From Desulfosporosinus meridiei DSM 13257 (GTDB taxonomy: Bacteria; Bacillota; Desulfitobacteriia; Desulfitobacteriales; Desulfitobacteriaceae): a DNA stretch of 64,000 nucleotides. Position numbers and translations under genes: made by a program. Every line of letters begins with the position of its first letter. Positions within the stretch are counted from its first letter, which is position 1. A model generated the notes under the pieces. The model was not told the origin of the DNA, did not search any database, and saw nothing but the letters and a program-made list of their open reading frames with translations. Positions 35,523 to 44,804 of the stretch are shown piece by piece. Location: NCBI RefSeq assembly GCF_000231385.2, contig NC_018515.1, forward strand, positions 3,182,501-3,246,500, read 5' to 3'.

Positions 35523-36026
35523 TTAACGCGGTGCAATTCCCGTCAAAACCCCATAGCCACCGAGCACCTTTACCCTTCCCTCAAGCCCACCCTTAAAGGA
35601 TTCCAGTTCAAGATCCTTACCACTCCCTTGTTCCACAAAATACTTATCCAGGCTGTAGTCGACACGATAGGAATTAGTCTCATTGAAGGAACCCTGAAAT
35701 TTGCCTTTCAGGTAAACTCCTTGTTTGGGTTTTGATTCACTGACCTGATCAACCACATAATACCTGCCCTCTTGTTTAAGGTTGACATAAAGGGTTTTAT
35801 TATAGACCTTATCGACTGGTAGAGAAACTTTAGACTTTGGAACATCAGATATTGCAAAGTTAATGGCCACATAGTCTCCTCGAAAGAGATCTGTCGGGTC
35901 GTAAGCCTTTGTTTCCAACACAATCTCTTGCCCGAAGATAAGAGTTGCTTGAGGTTTAATAGTCATAGCTAAGAGGATAAACAGGGGGATCGCTACAGCA
36001 ATAATGAAAGTTTTTCGTTTGGTCAT
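35523..36026 (-). CDS. GDYXXLXY-domain membrane-anchored protein
   Basis: A 167-residue protein with one N-terminal membrane helix (TFIIAVAIPLFILLAMTI) and an extracytoplasmic beta-rich domain. Its hallmark LFRGDYVAINF near residue 48 is the GDYXXLXY motif. The family is nearly always encoded beside DUF2157/DUF4401 membrane proteins, as here: the start overlaps the DUF2157 gene by four bases. The function is unknown. A strong terminator follows. Confidence 0.87.
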   Translation of the reverse strand: MTKRKTFIIAVAIPLFILLAMTIKPQATLIFGQEIVLETKAYDPTDLFRGDYVAINFAISDVPKSKVSLPVDKVYNKTLYVNLKQEGRYYVVDQVSESKPKQGVYLKGKFQGSFNETNSYRVDYSLDKYFVEQGSGKDLELESFKGGLEGRVKVLGGYGVLTGIAPR

Positions 36027-37087
36027 GCCAAGGTCCCCCCTTTTGTTTTCATGCGTTCAAAATAAAAACCAAAAGCCAGTAAGAGCAGACCACCTACAAT
36101 AAAAAACAAGGATTTCGGTAAAAACGCAAAGGTATCTGTATAATACCTGAAAATTGTAACACAGATAAAGACCAAACTAATCAGACTGCCCTTGCGGATT
36201 AAGAAAAACAGCAGAGCCACAAAAGCTAGGGCGAAGAGGATACTTACCAGACGAGTCGATTGGGCATTAACCAAAACATCCCATAGCTCAGGGATCGTTA
36301 AAATTACACCGGTTACCCCAAAAAGGATATGACCTTGAACTCGGAAAACATCCTGCTCAAAGGTGCGCTTTACTCCGTACATAACTAGACCTAGGCAGAA
36401 AAAGAGCATAGCTACATATAAACCATCTAGGTCATAGCTTATGGCAATTCGTAAAATAAAGCTTAAGCTTATCAAATTAGCTGCAAATAACAACTGTCTG
36501 GCTTTATCAAAGTAATAGAAAGCAAGATACACGATTGGAACCCCCAGCCAGCCAGCATAAGGAAATCCTTGTTCAAAGGAACCGAAAAGATAGACCAAAA
36601 AGAGCAAGTTTGCAAAAAGCATTAAATACTTATCCTTTTGCTGGAAGGCTATAGGCAGGACACCTAATGACCAAAGCAAAAACGCGGTGGGAAAGTCCCC
36701 TCCGAAATTGTACATCTGGCCAATCAGAAAGATACCCGCTCCATAAACAAGTGTGCCCAGGTAGATTAAACTCCTGCCGGTTCTGGGATTGGTCTCAGTC
36801 AGCTGATACCCCGCTAGGTTTACCCCACAAAAAATCCCAAAGATAATTAGCAGCTTAACAAAATGAGTAATTCCATCCCAATTGCTGGCTATAAAACTCA
36901 ATATTCCCAGTCCTACTAAAATGGCACCAATGGTAACTACCACTCGAATAAAGTTTGGGCCGCTTTTGACATCATAAGTCTCTAAGATTCCAAGCCTTTG
37001 TTCCTCTGTGATTAAGCCCGAACTTTCAAAGTAACCTAGTTCCTTACTGATTAAGGAGAAGTTCGCTTTAGTAATTTGCCGTTTCAT
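36023..37087 (-). CDS. DUF2157-family polytopic membrane protein
   Basis: A 354-residue protein. The N-terminal soluble part (residues 1-50, LGYFESSGLITEEQRLGILE) is the DUF2157 signature. About ten hydrophobic helices follow from residue 50 on, ending with a basic tail. It is translationally coupled (ATGA overlap) to the GDYXXLXY gene, so the two proteins probably form one membrane unit. No biochemical role is established for the family. Confidence 0.85.
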   Translation of the reverse strand: MKRQITKANFSLISKELGYFESSGLITEEQRLGILETYDVKSGPNFIRVVVTIGAILVGLGILSFIASNWDGITHFVKLLIIFGIFCGVNLAGYQLTETNPRTGRSLIYLGTLVYGAGIFLIGQMYNFGGDFPTAFLLWSLGVLPIAFQQKDKYLMLFANLLFLVYLFGSFEQGFPYAGWLGVPIVYLAFYYFDKARQLLFAANLISLSFILRIAISYDLDGLYVAMLFFCLGLVMYGVKRTFEQDVFRVQGHILFGVTGVILTIPELWDVLVNAQSTRLVSILFALAFVALLFFLIRKGSLISLVFICVTIFRYYTDTFAFLPKSLFFIVGGLLLLAFGFYFERMKTKGGTLA

Positions 37088-37217
37088 CAGTTTCCCCCTC
37101 CTCTACTCAAATTAAAATAATCCCAAACGCCAACCGACCTTTCTGAAATGTCTATTAATTAGTATTATAATCTATTAATAATTATTTTACAATTTATATT
37201 ATTCGCTCCTCATATAA

Positions 37218-38708
37218 TCATTCATCTTCCATCACTTCAGCCCCATTGGCCAGAAACGCCTTTTCCCAATTATCCACATAAAAGTCTGTTGCCCACTCAG
37301 CCATGATGACGGAAGCCCCAGCCGGGAGGTCAATTTTTGCCAAGGGCTCACTAACCAGTTGTCCATCAGTGATTGAATAAACTAACAGCTTTGTCTTGGT
37401 CACCACCAGAGCCATATCCCGATTAGGGGATGTAAAGGCATCAACTGCCTCGGGAACTCTGTCTTTAATATACTGCCAGCTCAGACAGAGAGTGTCGTAC
37501 ATAATCAATTTCCCAGGGGGAACCACATTCACATTAAAATCCAGATAACTTGGCTCACTGGAATTTTGTAAATAATAATTAATTCTGCCTCTCAGATACC
37601 AATGCCCATTTTTTCGAATCAGTCCAAAGTTCTGCTCGACACTCAGGTCATCAATTGATTTAATATTTGGGTTTTTATAGAGAGATCGACGGGCTTGGGC
37701 CCGTGCGTTGCTATAGGCAGCAGATCCGTTGTCTCCCAAAAGGTCAGACACCTTGATTCCCTCAGAGGTTGAGATTTTATCCACGGGCAGCACCTGCAGA
37801 TGATTCGCCCCCAAATTGTTTTCTACAACGACAAAGTCATTTCCCACATACTCAATGACCTTTCTGCCTGAGCTTTTCTTTGTCTCTCCCCGGCTAATCA
37901 TAGTCTTAAGTTGGGAATCTAAGATCTTTGTCGAGACATCATGAGCTGATAACCTCTCTTCCAGGCTTAGTTCATCCAGCCCCGAACGGATCTGAAGTTC
38001 CCAAAAGCCGCTGTTGCGCGGGAAGAAAACATTGTTTCCTTTTAATATAGGATGCAGCTTCATATGATCAATGGCCAGCCAGAGAGTCTGATAGGTCAAT
38101 TCACCTTTTGCTCCATTATCGGCAGTATTTGATTCCTTTGACAGTTTAAGTCCTAACAAGACGCCCGACGACCCAGGATTGCTTTGTTGGTTCGCTATAA
38201 AGTCATTCTGGTCAACAGATACTAAATTACTTTCTACTTGATCCGAGATCTTCTTCAGGTACAAGACGTTACTCTGAACAAAGGCAATCAGCCTTTGCTC
38301 ATCTATTCTCATGAATTCACCAATAAAATTCTCTTCAGAGGATACAGTAATAACTTCTACATCTTTGTTTTCCGGCATGAGCTCATTGGGTAAGTTGAGA
38401 TATTTGGTCACTAAATAATTAGTAGAATTAACTCTCTTTATTTTGAATTCCGGGCGGTTCCAGACGTAGTCACCTAGCAAGGCAATATTCCCTGATAATT
38501 GAATGTTCTTGCCCTCCCAACCTAGATTATCCTCTCCAGGTTTTTCGTCGGTTTCCATCTCCTTGATGACTAACCACTGTCCCTCCAAGGGACAAATAGT
38601 GTGAACCGGAGGCACAATTTTTCCCGCTGTCGTCCAAGAAAGATCAGCACACCCACTTAACGATAAAAGCAAAAAGATTACAAGTAAGATTTTATACACT
38701 CTTCGCAT
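37218..38708 (-). CDS. Large lipoprotein of unknown function, linked to a two-component system
   Basis: About 496 residues from the ATG at 38708, which has GAGGAG seven bases upstream. Residues 1-22 form a lipoprotein signal ending LLSLSGCAD, so the protein is anchored outside the membrane. The body is beta-rich with no family I recognise. The gene begins 17 bases inside the end of the histidine kinase gene, so it is co-translated with the sensor. This suggests a signal-sensing or signal-modulating partner such as an extracytoplasmic regulator of the kinase. That role is inference from position only. Confidence 0.75.
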   Translation of the reverse strand: MRRVYKILLVIFLLLSLSGCADLSWTTAGKIVPPVHTICPLEGQWLVIKEMETDEKPGEDNLGWEGKNIQLSGNIALLGDYVWNRPEFKIKRVNSTNYLVTKYLNLPNELMPENKDVEVITVSSEENFIGEFMRIDEQRLIAFVQSNVLYLKKISDQVESNLVSVDQNDFIANQQSNPGSSGVLLGLKLSKESNTADNGAKGELTYQTLWLAIDHMKLHPILKGNNVFFPRNSGFWELQIRSGLDELSLEERLSAHDVSTKILDSQLKTMISRGETKKSSGRKVIEYVGNDFVVVENNLGANHLQVLPVDKISTSEGIKVSDLLGDNGSAAYSNARAQARRSLYKNPNIKSIDDLSVEQNFGLIRKNGHWYLRGRINYYLQNSSEPSYLDFNVNVVPPGKLIMYDTLCLSWQYIKDRVPEAVDAFTSPNRDMALVVTKTKLLVYSITDGQLVSEPLAKIDLPAGASVIMAEWATDFYVDNWEKAFLANGAEVMEDE

Positions 38709-40095
38709 AGACCTTCTCCTCTTTAGGCAAGGTGATAAGCACCTTTGTCCCTTGCTTAAGTACACTGCTAATCTCTAAATTTCCACCCATTAGATTGACG
38801 ATCTCCTCACAAATTGACAGGCCTATTCCGTTTTTCGAGCGAGAGCTTTTACCCTTGTAAAACTTCTCTTTGACCATAGGCAGCTCCTCAAGAGCTATTC
38901 CACAGCCGGTATCAGCTATGGTAAACAATAGATTTTCCTTTTGCATAACGACAGAGAAATCAACCCGTCCACCGGCAGATGTAAAATTAAAGGCGTTATC
39001 TAAAATGTTAATAAACACCTGTTTTAAACGATTAATATCCGAATAAAAACTGGAGAGATTAGGAGAATAGTGAAGGTTAAAATTGATATCTTCTCTGACT
39101 GCCCTAGGGGTTAATTGTTTTTGAATATGTTCCATAAGAGCAGTTAAATCGATTTCTTCTTTTTGCAGCTTTACCCGGCTGGATACAAACTCCGAGAAAT
39201 CCAAGAGTTCATCAACCATTAAAGTAAGCCGCTCACTCTCTTTGGCAATAATCCCCAAACCATCTGCCAGCATCTCCTTCTGTTGAAACTGTTCATTTTG
39301 TAGAGTAATAGCCCATCCCATAATTGAGGTTAAAGGAGTACGCAGTTCATGAGAAACAGATGAGACAAAATCATTTTTAAGTTGTTCCTTTTTCACGATC
39401 TCATCCGCCATATAGTTTAACGTATCAGATAGCTTGCCGATCTCATCCTCACGTTTTTTTTGAGTGCGTGCTTGAAAATTACCCGCCGCCATCTCTTGAG
39501 CAGCTGCTGTAACTTCTTGCAACGGATCGATAATGGTATTAGCCAAGAAAATGCTAATCAAACCGGCAAAAAAGATTACAGCTAAGCCAATTGAAATAAA
39601 GATATAGGCAGTATTTTTAATATCCTGATCTACAGAACTTAAGGAAGTGATAAAGCGCAAAGCCCCCACGATCTGATCATTAGACTTTAAAGGGTAGGAC
39701 ACTGCCATGACCTTTTGTCCATTCAGTTTTCCTATCCACTTTCCTATTTTTCCGTTTAAGGCATCCTGGATATCATTAACTGCCACATTTCCCGCTGGGA
39801 TTACTCCCAAGGAGTCCATAACTATGTTGCCATTTTGATCTACGATTTCCACTTCAGCATTACTTTGGTTCCAGAAAGCGTCTACATTGTAGAGTACATT
39901 TTCCTGAAGGGAGGTATCTGAGAAATACTTGGCATATAAATCAGACGAAATCTTAATCTGATTTGTGAGACTTCCTTCAAGACTCCCATAATAGTTTTGC
40001 CGAACTGTATAAATCAAGAGCACCTCGAGAATTGTCACAGTAATGATAATAATAATCATAAAATTAGCGGTCAGCCTCGCTCTTATCCCTTTCAT
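38692..40095 (-). CDS. Sensor histidine kinase (HAMP-HisKA-HATPase)
   Basis: About 467 residues; the ATG at 40095 is chosen because it lies one base after the response-regulator stop. It has an N-terminal membrane helix (MIIIIITVTILEVLLIYTV), an extracellular sensor of about 130 residues, and a second helix (FISIGLAVIFFAGLISIFL). HAMP (EVTAAAQEMAAGNFQARTQ), HisKA with the phospho-accepting His in VSSVSHELRTPLTSIMGW, and HATPase_c (DNAFNFTSAGG, IADTGCGIALEELP, GIGLSICEEIV) follow. It forms an operon with the regulator and the lipoprotein. No stimulus is evident. Confidence 0.93.
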   Translation of the reverse strand: MKGIRARLTANFMIIIIITVTILEVLLIYTVRQNYYGSLEGSLTNQIKISSDLYAKYFSDTSLQENVLYNVDAFWNQSNAEVEIVDQNGNIVMDSLGVIPAGNVAVNDIQDALNGKIGKWIGKLNGQKVMAVSYPLKSNDQIVGALRFITSLSSVDQDIKNTAYIFISIGLAVIFFAGLISIFLANTIIDPLQEVTAAAQEMAAGNFQARTQKKREDEIGKLSDTLNYMADEIVKKEQLKNDFVSSVSHELRTPLTSIMGWAITLQNEQFQQKEMLADGLGIIAKESERLTLMVDELLDFSEFVSSRVKLQKEEIDLTALMEHIQKQLTPRAVREDINFNLHYSPNLSSFYSDINRLKQVFINILDNAFNFTSAGGRVDFSVVMQKENLLFTIADTGCGIALEELPMVKEKFYKGKSSRSKNGIGLSICEEIVNLMGGNLEISSVLKQGTKVLITLPKEEKVYAKSV

Positions 40096-40096
40096 C

Positions 40097-40795
40097 TTAA
40101 GAGTCCTGCTGCCATCGATAGCCCGAGCCCCAAACTGTCTTAATATATTCTGGTTGGGAAGGGTTGTCCTCAATCTTTTCCCGCAAACGCCTAATGTGGA
40201 CATCCAAAGTCTTAGTATCCCCAAAGTAATCATCACCCCAAACAGTATTCAGCATTTCTTCCCGTTTGAGTGCCCTCCCCGGATTCTCCATGAATATTTT
40301 TAAGAGTGCAAATTCAATAGGAGTCAGCTCAATCTCCTGCTTATTCTTAAATAATTTGTTGGCAGTAATATTTAAGCGTAATTCCCGACAATTATAAATC
40401 TCTCTAGGCTCTTTATATCTAAGGCCTCTGCGCAAAATAGCCTTTACCCGAGCTATCAATTCTAAAGGGTTAAAGGGCTTCACCATATAGTCATCAGCGC
40501 CTAATTCTAAACCCAGGATTTTATCCGTATCCTGACCCTTGGCAGTCAGCATAATTACAAACGTCTCTTGCATAGTCTCGCGAATTTTTTGACAGACCTC
40601 CAGTCCGCTGATACCTGGAAGCATGAGATCGAGTACAACTACTTGGGGGTCAAAGATTTTCAACATCTTAAGAGCTTCCTCACCGGAAGCAGTGTGCTCC
40701 ACTAAATAACCCGCAGCGCTAAGGTTAAGGGTAATAAAACGTCGGATTGATTCCTCATCTTCTACGACTAATACCTTTACTTTTTCATCCTTCAT
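40097..40795 (-). CDS. OmpR-family response regulator
   Basis: A 232-residue two-domain regulator. The receiver (1-120) has the acidic pair VEDEES, the phospho-acceptor Asp in VVVLDLMLPGISGLEV near residue 55, and Lys in GADDYMVKPFNPLELIARV. The winged-helix DNA-binding domain (about 130-230) ends with KTLDVHIRRLREKIEDN and TVWGSGYRW. It is the first gene of a three-gene operon with the kinase and a lipoprotein. The nearby polysaccharide deacetylase could be a target, which is inference. Confidence 0.94.
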   Translation of the reverse strand: MKDEKVKVLVVEDEESIRRFITLNLSAAGYLVEHTASGEEALKMLKIFDPQVVVLDLMLPGISGLEVCQKIRETMQETFVIMLTAKGQDTDKILGLELGADDYMVKPFNPLELIARVKAILRRGLRYKEPREIYNCRELRLNITANKLFKNKQEIELTPIEFALLKIFMENPGRALKREEMLNTVWGDDYFGDTKTLDVHIRRLREKIEDNPSQPEYIKTVWGSGYRWQQDS

Positions 40796-40894
40796 CTAAC
40801 CACTCCGTGTACGACTATTACAGGATAAAGATCCCGCACATCTATTTTAAACTATTTGCCTTTGAATAAGCGCTTTTTTTGAACCCGAGGTAAA

Positions 40895-42136
40895 TTAATT
40901 CTTCTGTAAACCTCCGGGGAAGATTATTGGCATAACCTTAGGACTTAACACTGCGAAGGAAAACCCTTGCTTTCTCAACATCCTAATAATCTCTGGTAAA
41001 GCCTCAATGGTTGTGTCCTTACCAACAAGATCATGCAAAAGAACTACTACTCGTGTTTTTCCTTGGATTTGCTCCTCGACAAGCTGAACTAACTGATTTT
41101 TAGGGACTTGTTGGGCGTTTGAGTCCCCCGGATCAACATTCCAGTCCTCCATCAAATAACCCTCTGCATCTACAGCATTGAAATAGCTTATATTGAAATG
41201 CCCTATTGTGCCTCCCGGAGCACGAATTAATTGTGGACGAATACCTATGGTCTGATAGATTATTTCCTCAGCCTTCTTCACATCAGTCAGAAAATCCTTG
41301 GGAGTCTTATAGATTTCTTTCATGTTATGAGAATAAGTATGGTTGCCTATCCCATGACCTTGCTCATGCTCAGCCTTCAGCAAATCAGGATAGCGTTCCA
41401 CTTGCTTGCCGATAGCAAAAAAGGTCGCTTTAACATTTTCCTCAGCTAAAATCTCCAAAATTTTGGGGGTTGAACTGGGGTAAGGGCCATCGTCAAAGGT
41501 CAAATAAGCCACTTTTCCCTTCTCAGGCATAAATTCCCGTTGGCGCATAGCCAATCCAGGAGCAGTCGGCGGGTTACCCAGTACATCGTAGTAGGGATGA
41601 ACCGGAGTATCTGGCGGGCCGGGTTGGGGAGATGGAGATAATTCATCTTTAACTGTGCCTGCAATGGTTTCGTTCGGATTTAATTCTGATTCTGATATAG
41701 ATTCAGATTTGATAGGCTGCTCTATTGACGATCCTGAAGAGGCTGCAGGAACTTGAGATTCTGCAGGCGACATCTCAGGCTCTTGCTTTCCCAGGTCAGG
41801 CTCAGATAAAGGAGGATCACTTTGCTCGGGTTGAGAAAGTTTCTCTTCAGGGGGATTATCCTTTGGTTGGGACAGAGTTGATTCATCAGGATAGTCCTTT
41901 TGCGCTGAAATTTCAGAAACCAAAGCGGGGGACGCGGGTGAAGGCTTAGAATTATTGTTATCAATTGAATCCGCTGACGAAGTTGGATTGACTTGATTCA
42001 GTTCTTGGGTATCGTAATGACGAGCCACTGATTGAGTGGCTTTACTCCAGCTGGGAAATCCTCCCAGCCAGATAAAACTAAAGGTCAAAAAGCAAGTCAT
42101 AAACGTGATGCTTCCAATAATTTTCATTTTGGACAT
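40895..42136 (-). CDS. Exported polysaccharide deacetylase (NodB domain)
   Basis: A 413-residue protein with an N-terminal hydrophobic export or anchor segment (IGSITFMTCFLTFSFIWLGG). A Pro/Ser/Glu-rich wall-spanning linker covers about residues 40-205, then comes a carbohydrate esterase 4 domain. The motifs are intact: YLTFDDGPYPSSTPKIL (catalytic base and metal Asp), GNHTYSHNMK (His-x3-His metal site), RAPGGTIGHFN, DWNVDPGDSN and VVVLLHDLVGKD. The expected reaction is N-deacetylation of peptidoglycan or a related glycan outside the cell. It lies next to a two-component operon but has its own promoter region. Confidence 0.92.
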   Translation of the reverse strand: MSKMKIIGSITFMTCFLTFSFIWLGGFPSWSKATQSVARHYDTQELNQVNPTSSADSIDNNNSKPSPASPALVSEISAQKDYPDESTLSQPKDNPPEEKLSQPEQSDPPLSEPDLGKQEPEMSPAESQVPAASSGSSIEQPIKSESISESELNPNETIAGTVKDELSPSPQPGPPDTPVHPYYDVLGNPPTAPGLAMRQREFMPEKGKVAYLTFDDGPYPSSTPKILEILAEENVKATFFAIGKQVERYPDLLKAEHEQGHGIGNHTYSHNMKEIYKTPKDFLTDVKKAEEIIYQTIGIRPQLIRAPGGTIGHFNISYFNAVDAEGYLMEDWNVDPGDSNAQQVPKNQLVQLVEEQIQGKTRVVVLLHDLVGKDTTIEALPEIIRMLRKQGFSFAVLSPKVMPIIFPGGLQKN

Positions 42137-42277
42137 AGTTCGCTCTTCCTCTCTCTACCTCTTGTCCCCAGCTTAATAAAACCGTTTATTCGCTATGCTT
42201 TTACAATACACTAAATAACTCTAGGGTTAGTTACAAAGAAATTAATAATAGTTACGAAATAGTTACGGCAAAACAAA

Positions 42278-42311
42278 ACGCCGGTTTCATTATTTTAATG
42301 GAAACCGGCGT
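42278..42311 (-). terminator. Terminator of the glycyl-radical enzyme gene
   Basis: ACGCCGGTTTC and GAAACCGGCGT pair (11 bp), followed on the minus strand by TTTTGTTTTG. It ends the activase-hypD transcript. Confidence 0.8.
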
Positions 42312-42408
42312 AAGGGATTGTATTGTTAGATTGGACTGAAGAAATTATAAGTTTTTACAAAAAACTGCGATGCCAATGGCTGTAGGAACTAATTAACCGA
42401 GTTCTCAA

Positions 42409-44766
42409 CTAAAATGCCGTGTGTTCTGTGCGGGTAATAATCTCTTCCTGCAAAGCCTCGCTCAAATCGCAGAAATAATCACTGTACCCAGCCACCCGGA
42501 CAATCAGATCCCGGTATTTTTCCGGTTCAGCTTGGGCAGCCCGCAAGGTCTTAGCACTGACTACATTAAATTGGATATGATGACCGCCTAATTTGAAATA
42601 CGAACGCACCAACTGAGCAAGTTTGTCCAGCCCCTCTTCCCCCTCAAGAACCTGAGGAGTGAACTTCAGGTTTAACAGGGTACCTCCGGTTCGAGCATGA
42701 TCCAGTTTGGCCGCGGATTTTATCACCGCCGTGGGGCCCATCAGATCCATTCCCTGAACAGGCGAGATCCCTTCCGAAAGAGGTTCCCCAGATCTGCGTC
42801 CTTCCGCAGAAGCGCCAATTACCGAACCAAAATACACATGGCAAGTGGTCGGCAGCATATTAATCCGATAAAAGCCCCCCTTGGTATTGGGCCTGCCATT
42901 AACTTCACTATAGTAGGCATTAAAAATATCCACCATTACATCATCCGCATAGTCTTGATCATTGCCAAAGTGAGGGGTCTTGTTAACCAGAAGCTGCCGA
43001 ACAGCCTCATGTCCTAAGAAATTGGCGTTAAGCGCATAGAGCAGCTGATCCATGCTGAGATTCTTTTGGTCGTAGACATGATATTTTATCCCGGCTAAGA
43101 TATCTGTCAAACTCCCTAAGCCCACTCCCTGTACATAGTTGGTATTATAGCGAGCACCCCCATCATTATAATCCTTTCCCTTGGCTATACAATCATCAAT
43201 TAACAGGGAAAGAAAGGGCGACGGCATATAAGTGGCATAAAGTCGTTCAATAAGATTACTTCCCTTGATCTTAATGTCCATAAAGTAATGCAGCTGCTTC
43301 TTAAAAGCATCGAATAGCTCTTCAAATCCCTTGAAAAATCTAGGATCACCCGTTTCTACACCCAGCTGTTGACCGCTTCTCGGATCTAACCCATTATGCA
43401 AGACTAATTCAAAGATTTTAGGTAAATTGAAATACCCAGTAAGAATATAGCTTTCTTTGCCAAAGGCCCCAGTCTCCACACAGCCGCTTGTTCCACCTTG
43501 TCGGGCATCCTCAATTAGTTTACCCTGGCGTAAAAGTTCTTCAACCACAGTATCGGCATTGAACACTGAAGGTTGACCCCAACCTTTGCGGATAATTCGA
43601 GCCGCCCTCTTCAAGAAACGATCCGGGTTCTTCTTACTTAACTGAATGTTCGAGCTGGGTTGTAAGAGGCGCATTTCATCGATAACATCCAAAACCAGAT
43701 AGGTCACATCGTTGACACCATTTGATCCATCAGCTTTAAGACCCCCGCTGTTGATATTGGCAAAATCCGTATAGGTTCCACTTTCCGCCGCAGTAACTCC
43801 TACCTTGGGAGGAGCCGGTTGATTGTTAAACTTTACCCAAAAGCATTGAAGCAGTTCCCGAGCCTGTTCCTCATCCAAAGTCCCTTCAGCAATACCTTTT
43901 TGGTAGAAGGGAAATAAATGTTGATCCAACCGTCCCGGACTAAAAGCATCCCAGGTATTAAGTTCTGTGATAACACCTAAATGGACAAACCAATAGGCTT
44001 GCAAAGCTTCCCAGAAATCCCGTGGAGCATTGGCTGGTACTTGGGAGCAAATTTCAGCGATTCTCTCTAACTCTTTTTTTCGCAAGGGGTTCGTCTCTCT
44101 GCCGGCCAATTCCTGTGCTTTTTCCGCGTGTCGCTCTGCAAAGCGGATAATAGCCTGAGCACAGATTCGCATGGCTTTAAGTTCTTCCTGCTTATTGTAT
44201 GCTTCAGTATCATTTAAGAAATCCAGCCTGTTCAAATGGGCTTCTATCTTAGCGATAAAATCCCGAAATCCTAAGTGATAGATTTTATCATCAAGTACTG
44301 TGTGACCTGGAGCTCTTTGCTCCATAAACTCTGTGAATATCCCGGCATCATACGAAGCCTTCCAATCCTCAGACATTTCTGCAAAAATCAGATCTCGCAT
44401 AGAGTTATTTTGCCAATAAGGGATGATCCGCTCTTCATAGGCTTTTCGAACTTCCGGACTGACTTTAAAGGATATTTTTGGCCGGGAATCCAGAATATCC
44501 AGATCCTCCAAGCTATGACAGCAGAGTTCAGGATATGTATATGTAGCCTTAGGCGCCGGCCCTCTTTCTCCGACGATTAACTCATCTTCATTAATACAAA
44601 TCTCCTTATTCTCCAACAAATATTTGAATGCTAGGGCACGCTGGACAGGTAGAGAAGTCTTCCCAGCGGAACGATAGTATTCAGTCAGTAACTCTGCTCT
44701 TTCAGCAGAAATAAATGCTTCAGTTTCTAAGCTTTGTTCTCTTAGCTTTTTCACTCTTAGATTCAT
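42409..44766 (-). CDS. hypD: Glycyl-radical enzyme, probable trans-4-hydroxy-L-proline dehydratase
   Basis: A 785-residue glycyl-radical enzyme. The radical Gly is Gly760 in RVAGYSDYF. The thiyl Cys and acid are Cys429 and Glu431 in GGTSGCVETGAFGKES. With a constant offset of five, several residues line up with those I recall for C. difficile HypD (Cys434, Glu436, His160, Asp278, Ser334, Asp339, Phe340, Gly765): His155, Asp273, Ser329, Asp334, Phe335 and Gly760. The length is close to HypD (about 789). The product would be pyrroline-5-carboxylate. Its activase lies 38 bases upstream, and P5C dehydrogenase and a proline dehydrogenase-like complex are nearby. The name is the GRE hypD, not the hydrogenase gene. 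The offset comparison is from memory. Confidence 0.85.
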   Translation of the reverse strand: MNLRVKKLREQSLETEAFISAERAELLTEYYRSAGKTSLPVQRALAFKYLLENKEICINEDELIVGERGPAPKATYTYPELCCHSLEDLDILDSRPKISFKVSPEVRKAYEERIIPYWQNNSMRDLIFAEMSEDWKASYDAGIFTEFMEQRAPGHTVLDDKIYHLGFRDFIAKIEAHLNRLDFLNDTEAYNKQEELKAMRICAQAIIRFAERHAEKAQELAGRETNPLRKKELERIAEICSQVPANAPRDFWEALQAYWFVHLGVITELNTWDAFSPGRLDQHLFPFYQKGIAEGTLDEEQARELLQCFWVKFNNQPAPPKVGVTAAESGTYTDFANINSGGLKADGSNGVNDVTYLVLDVIDEMRLLQPSSNIQLSKKNPDRFLKRAARIIRKGWGQPSVFNADTVVEELLRQGKLIEDARQGGTSGCVETGAFGKESYILTGYFNLPKIFELVLHNGLDPRSGQQLGVETGDPRFFKGFEELFDAFKKQLHYFMDIKIKGSNLIERLYATYMPSPFLSLLIDDCIAKGKDYNDGGARYNTNYVQGVGLGSLTDILAGIKYHVYDQKNLSMDQLLYALNANFLGHEAVRQLLVNKTPHFGNDQDYADDVMVDIFNAYYSEVNGRPNTKGGFYRINMLPTTCHVYFGSVIGASAEGRRSGEPLSEGISPVQGMDLMGPTAVIKSAAKLDHARTGGTLLNLKFTPQVLEGEEGLDKLAQLVRSYFKLGGHHIQFNVVSAKTLRAAQAEPEKYRDLIVRVAGYSDYFCDLSEALQEEIITRTEHTAF

Positions 44767-44804
44767 GCTTTGACCCTCTCTCTTCTAAATGAGTTTATGA
44801 TCAT

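Noticed and set aside
42409-44766. Pyruvate formate-lyase or choline TMA-lyase
   Set aside because: PFL has two adjacent active-site cysteines, and CutC has GCVEP; this protein has GCVET with HypD-type spacing and proline-pathway neighbours.
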